Assembly: GCF_003477605.1 (NCBI RefSeq) | Contig: NZ_QUDR01000040.1 | Span: 249 to 7,979 of the forward strand | Source of the DNA: Clostridium sp. AF37-5 | GTDB lineage: Bacteria; Bacillota; Clostridia; Lachnospirales; Lachnospiraceae | Length of the DNA: 7,731 bases | Direction of reading: 5' to 3' | Part shown: positions 1-6,400 of the stretch, one piece after another | Numbering within the stretch: the stretch's first letter is position 1 | Layout of the letters: the number at the start of each line of letters is the position of its first letter | Made by a program: the position numbers and the translations under genes | Notes under the pieces: model-generated | Database searches by the model: none | The model's input: only the letters and a program-made list of their open reading frames with translations | What the model was told of the DNA's origin: nothing

Positions 1-203
1 ACACCGTCCGGGTTCTCTGCCTCTAACGGAGAACCGGCAAGATAGTTCTCATAGACGCCACGGAAAGTATCTCCATAGGCTGCCTCCACTGCTGTCTGAT
101 AAGTTTCTCCGGCAGCTTTGCTGATGGTACTGCAGGAGAAAACTGCCATGCCACACAAAACTGCTGTTGTAATTCCGTGAATCACTGCTCTTAAGTCTCT
201 CAT
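1..203 (-). CDS. Partial exported protein of unknown function (N-terminus only)
   Basis: This is a 5' gene fragment that runs off the left edge; 67 full codons are visible and no stop is reached. The ATG at 203-201 follows a GAGGAG Shine-Dalgarno site (218-213) with 9 nt spacing, which fixes the start. The product begins MRDLRAVIHG, continues with a hydrophobic stretch (about residues 11-26, ITTAVLCGMAVFSCST), and has SKAA-GE near residues 29-33, a plausible signal peptidase I site. It is therefore probably secreted or surface-exposed. The visible mature part includes ETYQTAVEAAYGDTFRGVYE and gives me no family match. Base composition is clearly richer in GC than the 350-2100 region and more like the Rhs core. 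It starts 35 nt after the stop of the broken ORF tail at 239-376, which is operon-like spacing. Coding is well supported; function is unknown. Confidence 0.75.
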   Translation of the reverse strand, partial: MRDLRAVIHGITTAVLCGMAVFSCSTISKAAGETYQTAVEAAYGDTFRGVYENYLAGSPLEAENPDG

Positions 204-238
204 AAATTTAAACTCCTCTTCTTCCTGTTATGTCTTTT

Positions 239-376
239 TTATTTCGGAACCTCGGTCGTTTCTGCCGCCTGCAGTTCCTCTTTCTTTACCACATCGGACC
301 ACTTCCGATTGTCCGAGGCTTTTCCTTTTGCCCGAATCATTACTAATCGATATCGACGCATATAAGCACGTCGTGG
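239..376 (-). pseudogene. Probable 3' tail of a truncated gene upstream of the exported-protein gene
   Basis: In one minus frame, the stretch from just after an in-frame TGA (379-377) to a TAA (241-239) encodes a charged, natural-looking C-terminus: ASDNRKWSDVVKKEELQ followed by AAETTEVPK. The codons resemble those of the neighbouring gene at 1-203, and the TAA lies 35 nt before that gene's ATG, as in an operon. ATGs exist at 361 and 340 but neither has a Shine-Dalgarno site, so I read this as the leftover end of a longer gene rather than a complete small one. A competing 67-codon frame (431-228) covers the same DNA; its upstream half looks reasonable (GQKHTIDSNDGFLVTTT) but its downstream half is a Gly/Arg-rich run typical of an out-of-frame reading. 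A frameshift near the AAAAGGAAAA run (about 319-328) could join the two. This interpretation is inference. Confidence 0.35.
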
Positions 377-520
377 TCACAAGAAAGCCATCATTACTAT
401 CTATCGTATGTTTCTGACCGCTATCAGGCACACACTTACCGATTTAGATTCTGATAATCGTAACATCCCTACTTGAATGACTTAGAAATAATTTGTATTT
501 TCCCAATAGTTTTTTTGATA
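377..520. other. Junction zone between AT-rich cassette and GC-richer flank
   Basis: No convincing gene, RNA or insertion sequence is visible here. The composition changes from the strongly AT-rich cassette DNA above about 480 to the GC-richer DNA to the left. The 10-nt sequence ATCATTACTA occurs twice as a direct repeat (336-345 and 390-399), and TCGATATCGA (347-356) is a perfect palindrome between the copies. The end of the 232-codon gene is followed on the minus strand by a short AATAGT/ACTATT hairpin with an A-rich loop. It lacks a GC-rich stem and a T-tract, so it is not a good intrinsic terminator. Confidence 0.4.
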
Positions 521-1219
521 CTATTTACCTTTTAATTCCGTCCATTCCACTTTATCATTTATATTTTTCCAATTTATTTTATCTGAACCAATAGACAAAA
601 ACGGGCTTGTTAGTTTCTCCCATTTTCGCTTTGATAACTTAATATAGTCCTCACCATTGGAAAATAAACAAATATTTCTTTGATTCTTAGCAAAGGCACA
701 AGAAAAAACTTCCTCTCCTTTATTATCTAGAACAATATATTCATAATATGTTTCACTTGATTCTGTTTTTCCAAGTATAGCTTTATTATTAAGGGGTCTT
801 CTATACCGATCCCCTTCATACCATGTAATTAATTTCTTGCCCTCAACCGTATGAACGGAATACGAAATATCCGTCAATACATGGAGTTCTGGTATTCCAT
901 CGTTTGTCATATCAAACAAAGCATATCGAACTCCATTCCCCGTTTTATCAAGTTTATTAAAATTATTACAGTAATCTTTCAGAAAATAACTTTCCCCTTT
1001 CTTATTATTTGATCCAACCTCATTTTTTAAAAAAAGATTATACAGCCTTAGAATGTCACTTAATTCATTCATCTCTGTAATTGTATTATTTCTATCATCA
1101 GATATACTTTTCTGTAATTTCTTTTCTGCCAATGGCAACATAAGCATCAATGAAAAAATCACTCCCATAGCAAAAGAAATTAGTATCAACACTGTATACT
1201 TTTTTTTCATATCGTACAT
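521..1219 (-). CDS. Membrane-anchored protein with a DxTNDGIPEL loop; possible orphan immunity
   Basis: This 232-residue product has a short basic N-terminus (MYDMKKKY) and one hydrophobic segment at about residues 8-30 (VLILISFAMGVIFSLMLMLP), then a polar region. It should be a single-pass anchored or exported protein. A predicted helical stretch (about 31-70) precedes YALFDMTNDGIPELHV (99-114), an Asp/Asn-rich loop of the kind common in exported clostridial proteins and resembling Ca-binding loops. The rest is Lys/Glu/Tyr-rich and β-like, with no catalytic motif. AAAGGAG at 1222-1228 leaves about 2 nt to the ATG at 1219 and about 11 nt to the ATG at 1210, so the start could be either; the longer form is given. 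It lies 65 nt after the 139-codon gene and is probably co-transcribed with it. DNA is very AT-rich. I do not recognise the family; an immunity role is inferred only from its position behind an Rhs gene. Confidence 0.8.
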   Translation of the reverse strand: MYDMKKKYTVLILISFAMGVIFSLMLMLPLAEKKLQKSISDDRNNTITEMNELSDILRLYNLFLKNEVGSNNKKGESYFLKDYCNNFNKLDKTGNGVRYALFDMTNDGIPELHVLTDISYSVHTVEGKKLITWYEGDRYRRPLNNKAILGKTESSETYYEYIVLDNKGEEVFSCAFAKNQRNICLFSNGEDYIKLSKRKWEKLTSPFLSIGSDKINWKNINDKVEWTELKGK

Positions 1220-1284
1220 TACTCCTTTACTTTTTTACAGTTTTTTTCAATCAATCACAATTTGAACCATCATACTACTAAATG

Positions 1285-1704
1285 CTATTCTATTGTAAAT
1301 TTTTTACTTTGAATCCATTTGATTTTATATTTCCCTTTTGACAGTTTTTTTCCAAAAAGTTTTTTGCACACTAGCTTCTCCACCTTACTGTCATTTTTTT
1401 TTATAAGATATAAACTTTTCGGTGTTTTTGAAATTTTCTTTATTTTTTTATACTTCCCATCCTTATACTTATACAGCGTAAAACTTTCCGAATATCGTGC
1501 TATATTTTCACTTTTATTAAAAATTTTTATTTTAATTGTCTTTGGTGTTGCAGAAATAATTTTCATGTATACATTTCTACTTTTAGATCTATTTACTTTA
1601 ATATTTGGCGTTGATTCGCATGCAGTAGCATAACTAAACATACACATTTGAAAATTTACTATACAAACTGTTATTAGCAAGCACTTTTTGACTCCTTTTT
1701 TCAT
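1285..1704 (-). CDS. Small Lys-rich secreted protein with an Ig-like (Big_14-like) pattern
   Basis: The 139-residue product has an N-terminal signal sequence: MKKGVKK, a hydrophobic core at about residues 8-24, and a cleavage-like site SYATA-C around residue 28. The mature part (about 45-139) reads as a small β-sandwich. The segments YSESFTLYKYKDGKYKKIKK (71-90) and LSKGKYKIKW (121-130) follow the layout 'F-x-L-x-K-y-k-D-G-K-w' and 'L-x-x-G-x-Y-x-I-x-k' that I associate with the bacterial Ig-like Big_14 type. That match is from memory of the pattern and needs a profile search. The protein is strongly basic. GGAGG (1715-1711) sits 6 nt before the ATG at 1704, so the start is secure. The upstream 48-codon ORF overlaps this start as ATGA, so translational coupling is likely. 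The Shine-Dalgarno site can pair with an upstream CCTCC. The job is unknown; an orphan immunity protein is a reasonable guess from context. Confidence 0.82.
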   Translation of the reverse strand: MKKGVKKCLLITVCIVNFQMCMFSYATACESTPNIKVNRSKSRNVYMKIISATPKTIKIKIFNKSENIARYSESFTLYKYKDGKYKKIKKISKTPKSLYLIKKNDSKVEKLVCKKLFGKKLSKGKYKIKWIQSKKFTIE

Positions 1705-1847
1705 TTTAATCCTCCATTCCGAAGCGCAGCGGAGGAGGCACGAGCAAAAAGCAGCGTAGCTGTTTTTGCTCTGTGCATCAATACTATTTGTGGCGCTTCA
1801 ACACAAATAGTGGTGTGAAAAATAAGTGCATCGGCATTATTTTTCAC
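1701..1847 (-). CDS. 48-codon leader ORF (copy A), overlapping the next gene as ATGA
   Basis: A short ORF starts at GTG (1847-1845), 7 nt after a perfect AAGGAG Shine-Dalgarno site (1860-1855). It runs 48 codons to a TGA (1703-1701) that overlaps the ATG of the downstream gene. The peptide begins (M)KNNADALIFHTTICVE and later contains MHRAKTATLLFARASS. Its first 17 codons align without gaps to the leader ORF at 3418-3347 (KNNADLIIFHTAICAE). Differences include several synonymous third-base changes (GCC/GCT, ACC/ACG, GAA/GAG), which favours real translation. All of it lies within DNA that folds into hairpins, so nucleotide conservation may serve structure as well. No signal peptide or known domain is visible. 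A leader peptide that couples ribosome transit to folding and to initiation at 1704 is the most natural reading. A structural element that happens to be open remains possible. Confidence 0.5.
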   Translation of the reverse strand: MKNNADALIFHTTICVEAPQIVLMHRAKTATLLFARASSAALRNGGLK

Positions 1848-1849
1848 AC
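1705..1849 (-). ncRNA. Structured intergenic element, copy A (hairpins plus loop-loop contact)
   Basis: Read on the minus strand, this segment holds four pairings. Hairpin 1 is GTGTGAAAAATAA/TTATTTTTCACAC (1849-1837 with 1825-1813), 13 perfect pairs. Hairpin 2 is ACTATTTGTG/CACAAATAGT (1811-1802 with 1792-1783), 10 perfect pairs with loop TTGAAGCGC. Hairpin 3 spans 1776-1738, about 17 pairs with two single-base bulges. Stem 4 pairs CCTCC (1735-1731) with the Shine-Dalgarno GGAGG (1715-1711). GAAGCGC in loop 2 (1799-1793) is perfectly complementary to GCGCTTC (1727-1721), five bases before the Shine-Dalgarno site. The whole plan recurs at 3418-3251 with different bases in loop 2, its partner and hairpin 3. 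It fills the gap up to the start of the 139-codon gene. I do not recognise it as a known riboswitch or named RNA. A DNA-level repeat acting as hairpin ssDNA is the main alternative. Confidence 0.6.
1738..1776. terminator. Terminator-like long hairpin (hairpin 3 of copy A)
   Basis: The sequence GCAC GAGCAAAAA g CAGC gta GCTG TTTTTGCTC t GTGC forms about 17 pairs with two bulges. On both strands a short GC stem (CAGC/GCTG, 3-nt loop) is preceded by A's and followed by a T run (CTTTTT on the minus strand, TTTTT on the plus strand). This is the look of a weak bidirectional intrinsic terminator or attenuator. It lies inside the 48-codon leader ORF and upstream of the 139-codon gene, so a translating ribosome would melt it. 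The GC stem is only 4 bp, so termination strength is uncertain. Confidence 0.35.
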
Positions 1850-2101
1850 TATCACTCCTTCAAACTTCAATACAACAAATAAAAATTTAATACCTAAAAC
1901 ACACTTACTAAACACCTATTTCCTCACACAACCTTCCAATAAAGATTGCCACTTATTCCCTTTCTTACGCAATCATTAACTTTCAAATTATATTCTTCGT
2001 ATTGTGTGATTTAATAAATAGTTATTTCTATATACTCCCTCCACAATTATAATGATTACGTCTTTTAGATATACGTCAGATAGTTCATACATTTAAATTT
2101 C
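1850..2101. other. AT-rich spacer with ORF scraps and possible promoter elements
   Basis: No convincing gene is present. Two minus-strand scraps are worth recording. An ATG ORF at 2092-1988 (34 codons, beginning MYELSDVYLKDVIIIIVEGV) starts 9 nt after the lipoprotein stop but has no Shine-Dalgarno site. A stop-to-stop stretch at 2010-1924 ends in VNDCVRKGISGNLYWKVV, which reads like a protein C-terminus. Together they may be a frameshifted gene remnant. Perfect TATAAT hexamers occur on the minus strand at 1992-1987 and 2051-2046. Neither has a good TTGACA-like box 16-18 bases upstream, so a promoter for the downstream leader ORF and two genes is possible but unproven. Confidence 0.3.
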
Positions 2102-3250
2102 TTATTGCAATATAAATGTATCTGAACGATTCAACTTTCCATCCTTTGTATCCCATAAAGTAACAATGTCATATGACAAATCAATATTAATAATTGTATC
2201 ATTTTCAAATACTTTACTTACTTTATGCGTGGGAATATTTTCAACAAACAGTTCTTTTCCTTTCCGATATATCATCCAGGTTTCATCCCAATACGCCAGT
2301 TCCTTTCCCTCATAGGTATTGTCCAAATGAAGAGAATCCGTGTCCGGATCATATTGGAAAATCAAACTACGCTCTATGTCTTTTGTAAAATGCTGCAAAA
2401 GACCTCCCGACCGACTATAAACACGACAAATAACAACTAACTTGTCCTCCAATTGCCAGGAGGATACTTCAAAATTTTTCTTTGCCCCCATGAGTTTCCG
2501 CATTTGCTTTATGTACTTTTTAGATTGTACTTTCACATCCCAATCCAACCCCGAAGATTCTCTCCCGTCCACATAATTTAACCACTCCAAAACGTAATAA
2601 GTATCACAATATACCGTATCCGTATAATAATTTTGGGAGTGTTCGTAATCCTTTTTTTGACGAAACCATTCTTTCCCATCCACCGACAAACTCTCGCCAG
2701 TCATTGGCGTCCATTCCTCTATATTATTGTGTGCACTGTTCAGAAATTCTTCCTCATCCTGATAATGTGTTACCTCCATACGTGTTGCCTCCCACGCAAG
2801 CACTTTTTCGGATTCATCGCGACATTTGTAATAACCAAAAATGGTACTTCCGCTGGCATAAATCCAGTCGCAACAGCATTCCTTTGCTGCAATAATTTTT
2901 CCATTTACATCCATAACCAGTACATTTGTCTTGCCTCCCCATACATCCGAAATCTCCCTGCCAGACAGATAAAAATATTGATTGGAACTGGATATTTTAT
3001 CGATAGCAAAGTTTTGTGATACATCGTCTAATTTTCTTGAGACATCACTGTTTTCCAATTTTATATAAGTACCATAATCTTCACTGCAATCATAAAGTAC
3101 CGTATTCCCAATGCGGGCTGAACGTCCATTCTGAAGCACGCATATACTTTTTTCATCAGACGTAAATCCATCTGAAGTTCTAAGAGTACACCCTGACAAT
3201 ATCATCATAATAACAGATATCAAAAACAGATATAAATATTTATTTTTCAT
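2102..3250 (-). CDS. 382-residue surface lipoprotein; candidate immunity protein for the Rhs toxin
   Basis: I chose the ATG at 3250 because AGAGG ends 4 nt before it. An in-frame ATG at 3262 overlaps that Shine-Dalgarno site and would only add MRGF. The product starts MKNKYLYLFLISVIMMILSGC, a lipoprotein signal with lipobox LSGC and lipidated Cys21, so the protein should sit on the outer face of the membrane. The rest (22-382) is rich in β-strand-like pieces (YASGSTIFGYY, LVVICRVYSRSGG, SLIFQYDPDTDSLHL, KGKELFVENI) and could be a β-propeller-like fold; I see no catalytic motif. A CCC triplet (residues 125-127) is unusual for an exported protein. It is the first full-size gene after the Rhs stop, with 184 nt between them that hold the structured element copy B. 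Position and surface location suggest immunity against a tip acting at the envelope; this is inference. Confidence 0.85.
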   Translation of the reverse strand: MKNKYLYLFLISVIMMILSGCTLRTSDGFTSDEKSICVLQNGRSARIGNTVLYDCSEDYGTYIKLENSDVSRKLDDVSQNFAIDKISSSNQYFYLSGREISDVWGGKTNVLVMDVNGKIIAAKECCCDWIYASGSTIFGYYKCRDESEKVLAWEATRMEVTHYQDEEEFLNSAHNNIEEWTPMTGESLSVDGKEWFRQKKDYEHSQNYYTDTVYCDTYYVLEWLNYVDGRESSGLDWDVKVQSKKYIKQMRKLMGAKKNFEVSSWQLEDKLVVICRVYSRSGGLLQHFTKDIERSLIFQYDPDTDSLHLDNTYEGKELAYWDETWMIYRKGKELFVENIPTHKVSKVFENDTIINIDLSYDIVTLWDTKDGKLNRSDTFILQ

Positions 3251-3418
3251 AAAACCTCTCATTCTGAGAACGTCTGCATTCGAGAAACCACACGAGAAAG
3301 CTGCGAATACGGCACTCTTGCCGCATTGCAGTTCTCCCGTGTCGGATTAAGGCTTATTTGTGACGTTCTCGGCACAAATAGCCGTGTGAAAAATAATCAA
3401 ATCAGCATTATTTTTCAA
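3251..3418 (-). ncRNA. Structured intergenic element, copy B (hairpins plus loop-loop contact)
   Basis: This is a diverged second copy of the 1849-1705 element, starting 16 nt after the Rhs stop. Hairpin 1 is TGAAAAATAAT/ATTATTTTTCA (3417-3407 with 3397-3387), 11 pairs. Hairpin 2 is GGCTATTTGTG/CACAAATAAGCC (3383-3373 with 3362-3351), 11 pairs with one bulge. Hairpin 3 (3342-3290) is a long imperfect stem closed by ACAC/GTGT, with inner CGGCA/TGCCG. Stem 4 can pair TTTCTC (3287-3282) with GAGAGG (3260-3255), the Shine-Dalgarno region of the lipoprotein gene, including two G-U pairs. GAGAACGTC at 3370-3362 (loop 2 plus its closing base) is perfectly complementary to GACGTTCTC (3274-3266). As in copy A, the partner is followed by (A/G)GAAT and then the Shine-Dalgarno site. 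The bases of the contact differ from copy A yet remain complementary. Confidence 0.6.
3347..3418 (-). CDS. 23-codon leader ORF (copy B)
   Basis: A TTG start (3418-3416) lies 6 nt after AGAGGAA (3431-3425). The ORF has 23 codons and ends at TAA (3349-3347). The peptide begins (M)KNNADLIIFHTAICAE and ends NVTNKP. It matches the start of the 48-codon ORF at 1847-1701 without gaps over 17 codons and then diverges. Because of a single extra base in the hairpin 2 stem (AATAAG rather than AATAG), this copy stops early and does not reach the lipoprotein start about 96 nt away. It begins only 16 nt after the Rhs stop, so ribosomes finishing the toxin could reinitiate here. The start codon lies just outside hairpin 1. 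Whether the peptide is made, or only the structure matters, cannot be decided from the sequence alone. Confidence 0.42.
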   Translation of the reverse strand: MKNNADLIIFHTAICAENVTNKP

Positions 3419-3434
3419 TCTAATTCCTCTTTCA

Positions 3435-6400
3435 CTAATAGTTCCATTTTAAAGTCGCCTTGTTTCCTTCAACGTTCCACCTCTTTGATTTTTCAAGTCG
3501 TCTTTCCAATGCTTTTCGAGCATAAGCTTTTAATACAGATAGATCTGCTACACATCGGAATCCAATCTTTGAAGGATTGACATTATTTTGCATACCAGCA
3601 TTAAATGTTGTAATCCACCATGAATGCCCCACTTTTTCTCCTTTGGATTTCGGCGGCCTATAGTTATTAATTAAATTTCCATTGTACCGCATCTCTAATT
3701 CTGTAAATATTTTTTTTACAAAAAAGTAATGTTTCGTACTTCCATAAGTGTTATAGAAACCCACTTCACATCCTGCCCCCAAATTCAAATAATCACCTTT
3801 CCATGCCCATATGACATACTTTCTCTTCATACTAAATTTATAATCTTTTCTATCTATAAATTTATATTTTAACGGTTTAGATATGTTTGTCGCTGAATCA
3901 AAAACAAAATCATAAAAATTATTATACCCTCCTAATTTCTGTATACAAATATCCCTTGCATGAAATATACTTTTGCCTTTTTCCCTTTCAAAACCACCCA
4001 ACTTTAAAAGTAAATTCACTTTCCAGTCGCTCCCTGATTTTGTTCTTTTATAAAATTCTTTCCCAAGCCAAGTTTTTTTCCAATAATTAACTCCTCCCCG
4101 TATTACTTTAGCCGCTGTTTTCTTAACATTACTTGCAATTTTTTTTACATAAGTTTTTGCACCATTATAACATTTTTGGGCTGTATCACAAAATGCATTC
4201 CACTTATTCTTTATCCACGTCCATGCATTACCATCAGCATCGCATTTATTCATCCCATCATTGCCACAATAAGTATACAAATGCAAACTTAGCGGATCAC
4301 CGCTTTCTCCTGTATAGGTGTCTCTTGTAAGAAATCTCCCCACTGTCGGTTGATAATACCTTGCCCGGAGATAAATTTCCTCCGTCTCTTTATCATAGTA
4401 CTCCCCACAATAACGGAACGGATTATCATCCTTTTTATCCAGATTCACTTCATTTCCAAAGGAATCGTACTCATAAGTCTTGATAATTTTTCCATCTACA
4501 TTGGTCAATTGCACCACATTACCGTGTGAATCTGTTACATAATACTGCTTATCCTCAAATTTGCCAGAATCTTTGTCCGCTTCCTTGTCTACATAAACCA
4601 AATCATTTCCACGGATATATCGCTTCTTCACTATACCACTCTCAGACAACTCCATCACTAACTGATTTCCATCCCATATAAAGACAGTTTTCTTCCCATT
4701 TACTGTCTTGCTGGTACGCAGTCCCTCGGCATCATAAGTAAAGCTTACCTTATAGTTCTTTGTTAGCGTTTTAGTAAGCTGATCCAAAGCATTATAATGG
4801 TTGACTACATTTTCATTTAACCGATTATCTCCCAGTGTAACATCTACATCCACATAGGTGTCTTCTTTCCTGTCATTAGGAATTTCATATCTGTTAACTG
4901 TTGCCAACTGATTTCCGTTTTTATCATATTTGTATATAACAACAAAATCCTTCTCCGTATCGGTATTTAACGTATCAGTACGGAGCAGTTCATTATTTTT
5001 GTTGTATTCATAAGCAGTTACTTTATTTCCAACCTTCATTTCCTTTCGGTTGTTGTTGCTGTCATAGGTGTAGGAAATGTCCTCACTGCCTGTTTTGGTT
5101 TCTCTCTTAATACGTCCTAAAAGATCATATGTATAGGTTGCAGTCTTTTGGGACTTCTTGCCATCTTTGCCCATCACATCAGAAGTTTCTTTCGACTTCT
5201 GCCCATTGGCAAGATATTCAGAAGTATACTGGGATATAACCCCTGCACTGCCTGTCTGGTTTTTCATTGCCGTAAGGTGGTTCTGGTAATCATAAGTATA
5301 AGTAGTAGTCATGTTGTTCCCTGGCACGGTTCTCTCGGACAAATTTCCATCCATATCATAGGAATATCCCACTACCTGATTGCCCTTTTCATCGGTAACG
5401 GAGACCAGTTTGGATTCCCCATCATAGGCATAGCGGAGGGAAAGTTTTGTTTCCCCACCCACTGTCACATCAAAGGTGGACTTATTGTCGGCACTGTCAT
5501 AAGCATAATTCTTAACAACGTCCTTATTCTTGGTGAGTTTGGTTGTCTCACTGGTAATCTGCCCGGATACGTCTCCATAAGTAAATCTAGTGCCGTCCTG
5601 GGTTTCCACATCCCCATAGGCATTGTAAGTATATGTATGGGCGGTCTCTTTCCCGGTCTTCTTTTCCTTTGCCACCATCTCCGTCAGACGGTTCTGATAG
5701 TCATAGGTGTTTTTCAGAGTATTGCCGTTCTTGTCTACTGTTTTCGTCAGGTTGCTGTTCACATCATAGGTATAGGTTTCCCTCCTGCCTTCCGGGTCAG
5801 TATAAGCAACCAACTGATTTTTTCCATCATACTCATACCTTGTCTCGGCAATGGTATCAGACTTTTTCTTTCCACTGACAGTGAGCTGATAGGTTTTTCC
5901 CGCATAGGAAAATGTATCTGCATCGTCAGCGGCATTCTCCACTTCCGATACCGCAAGCGTCAGCGGTTCGGTCATTCCGGTAAACTGGCGCACTTTGTTC
6001 CCCTGGATGTCATAGACATACTGGACATACTGTGCTTTCTCCCCCTCCATGTGGCTTTTGACCATGACAAGGTTACCACATTTATCATAAGTATACTCGG
6101 TTTTTGCCGTCCTGTCACTGTCAATCTGTTCGTTTTGTTCCGTCACATTTCCCGAATTATCATACTCTGTCGTGGTTTTCTGGTAACTAGTGCTTCCATC
6201 TTTCTTTTCCTGTGGGATCTCAGACTGAATCATCCGTCCAAGAATGTCGTACTCATACTTGGATGCCACATTCTCCTTGGTTCCTCTAGGGGTGTATTGC
6301 TTTGTCACCTGCCCCTGCTCGTCATAGTCTGTCTTGACAGTCTGGGTCTGCCATTCCGTCTCTCCCTCTTTCCGGCTCTTTGTCTCCGTCTGGCTGACGT

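Noticed and set aside
228..431. 67-codon minus-strand ORF starting at GTG 431 as an intact gene
   Set aside because: It has no Shine-Dalgarno site, and its second half is a Gly/Arg-rich out-of-frame reading of DNA that encodes a more natural C-terminus in another frame. It is treated as part of a broken region.
405..450. Insertion-sequence terminal repeat (GTAAGTGTGTGCC... on the minus strand)
   Set aside because: The start resembles GTAA-type IS ends, but there is no matching inverted end, no target duplication around it and no transposase in the window.
1705..1849. Integron attC site or CRISPR repeat
   Set aside because: The hairpins suggested attC, but the RYYYAAC/GTTRRRY ends are missing and no integrase is in the window. 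There is no regular repeat-spacer array, so CRISPR is excluded.
1705..1860. Retron ncRNA, group II intron end or TnpB-associated RNA
   Set aside because: No reverse transcriptase, intron domain 5-like hairpin, or TnpB/IscB gene is visible, and the element is tied to the start codons of downstream genes in both copies.
2633..3019. 128-codon plus-strand ORF opposite the lipoprotein gene
   Set aside because: It is a shadow of the lipoprotein coding sequence, with no convincing ribosome site and atypical composition.
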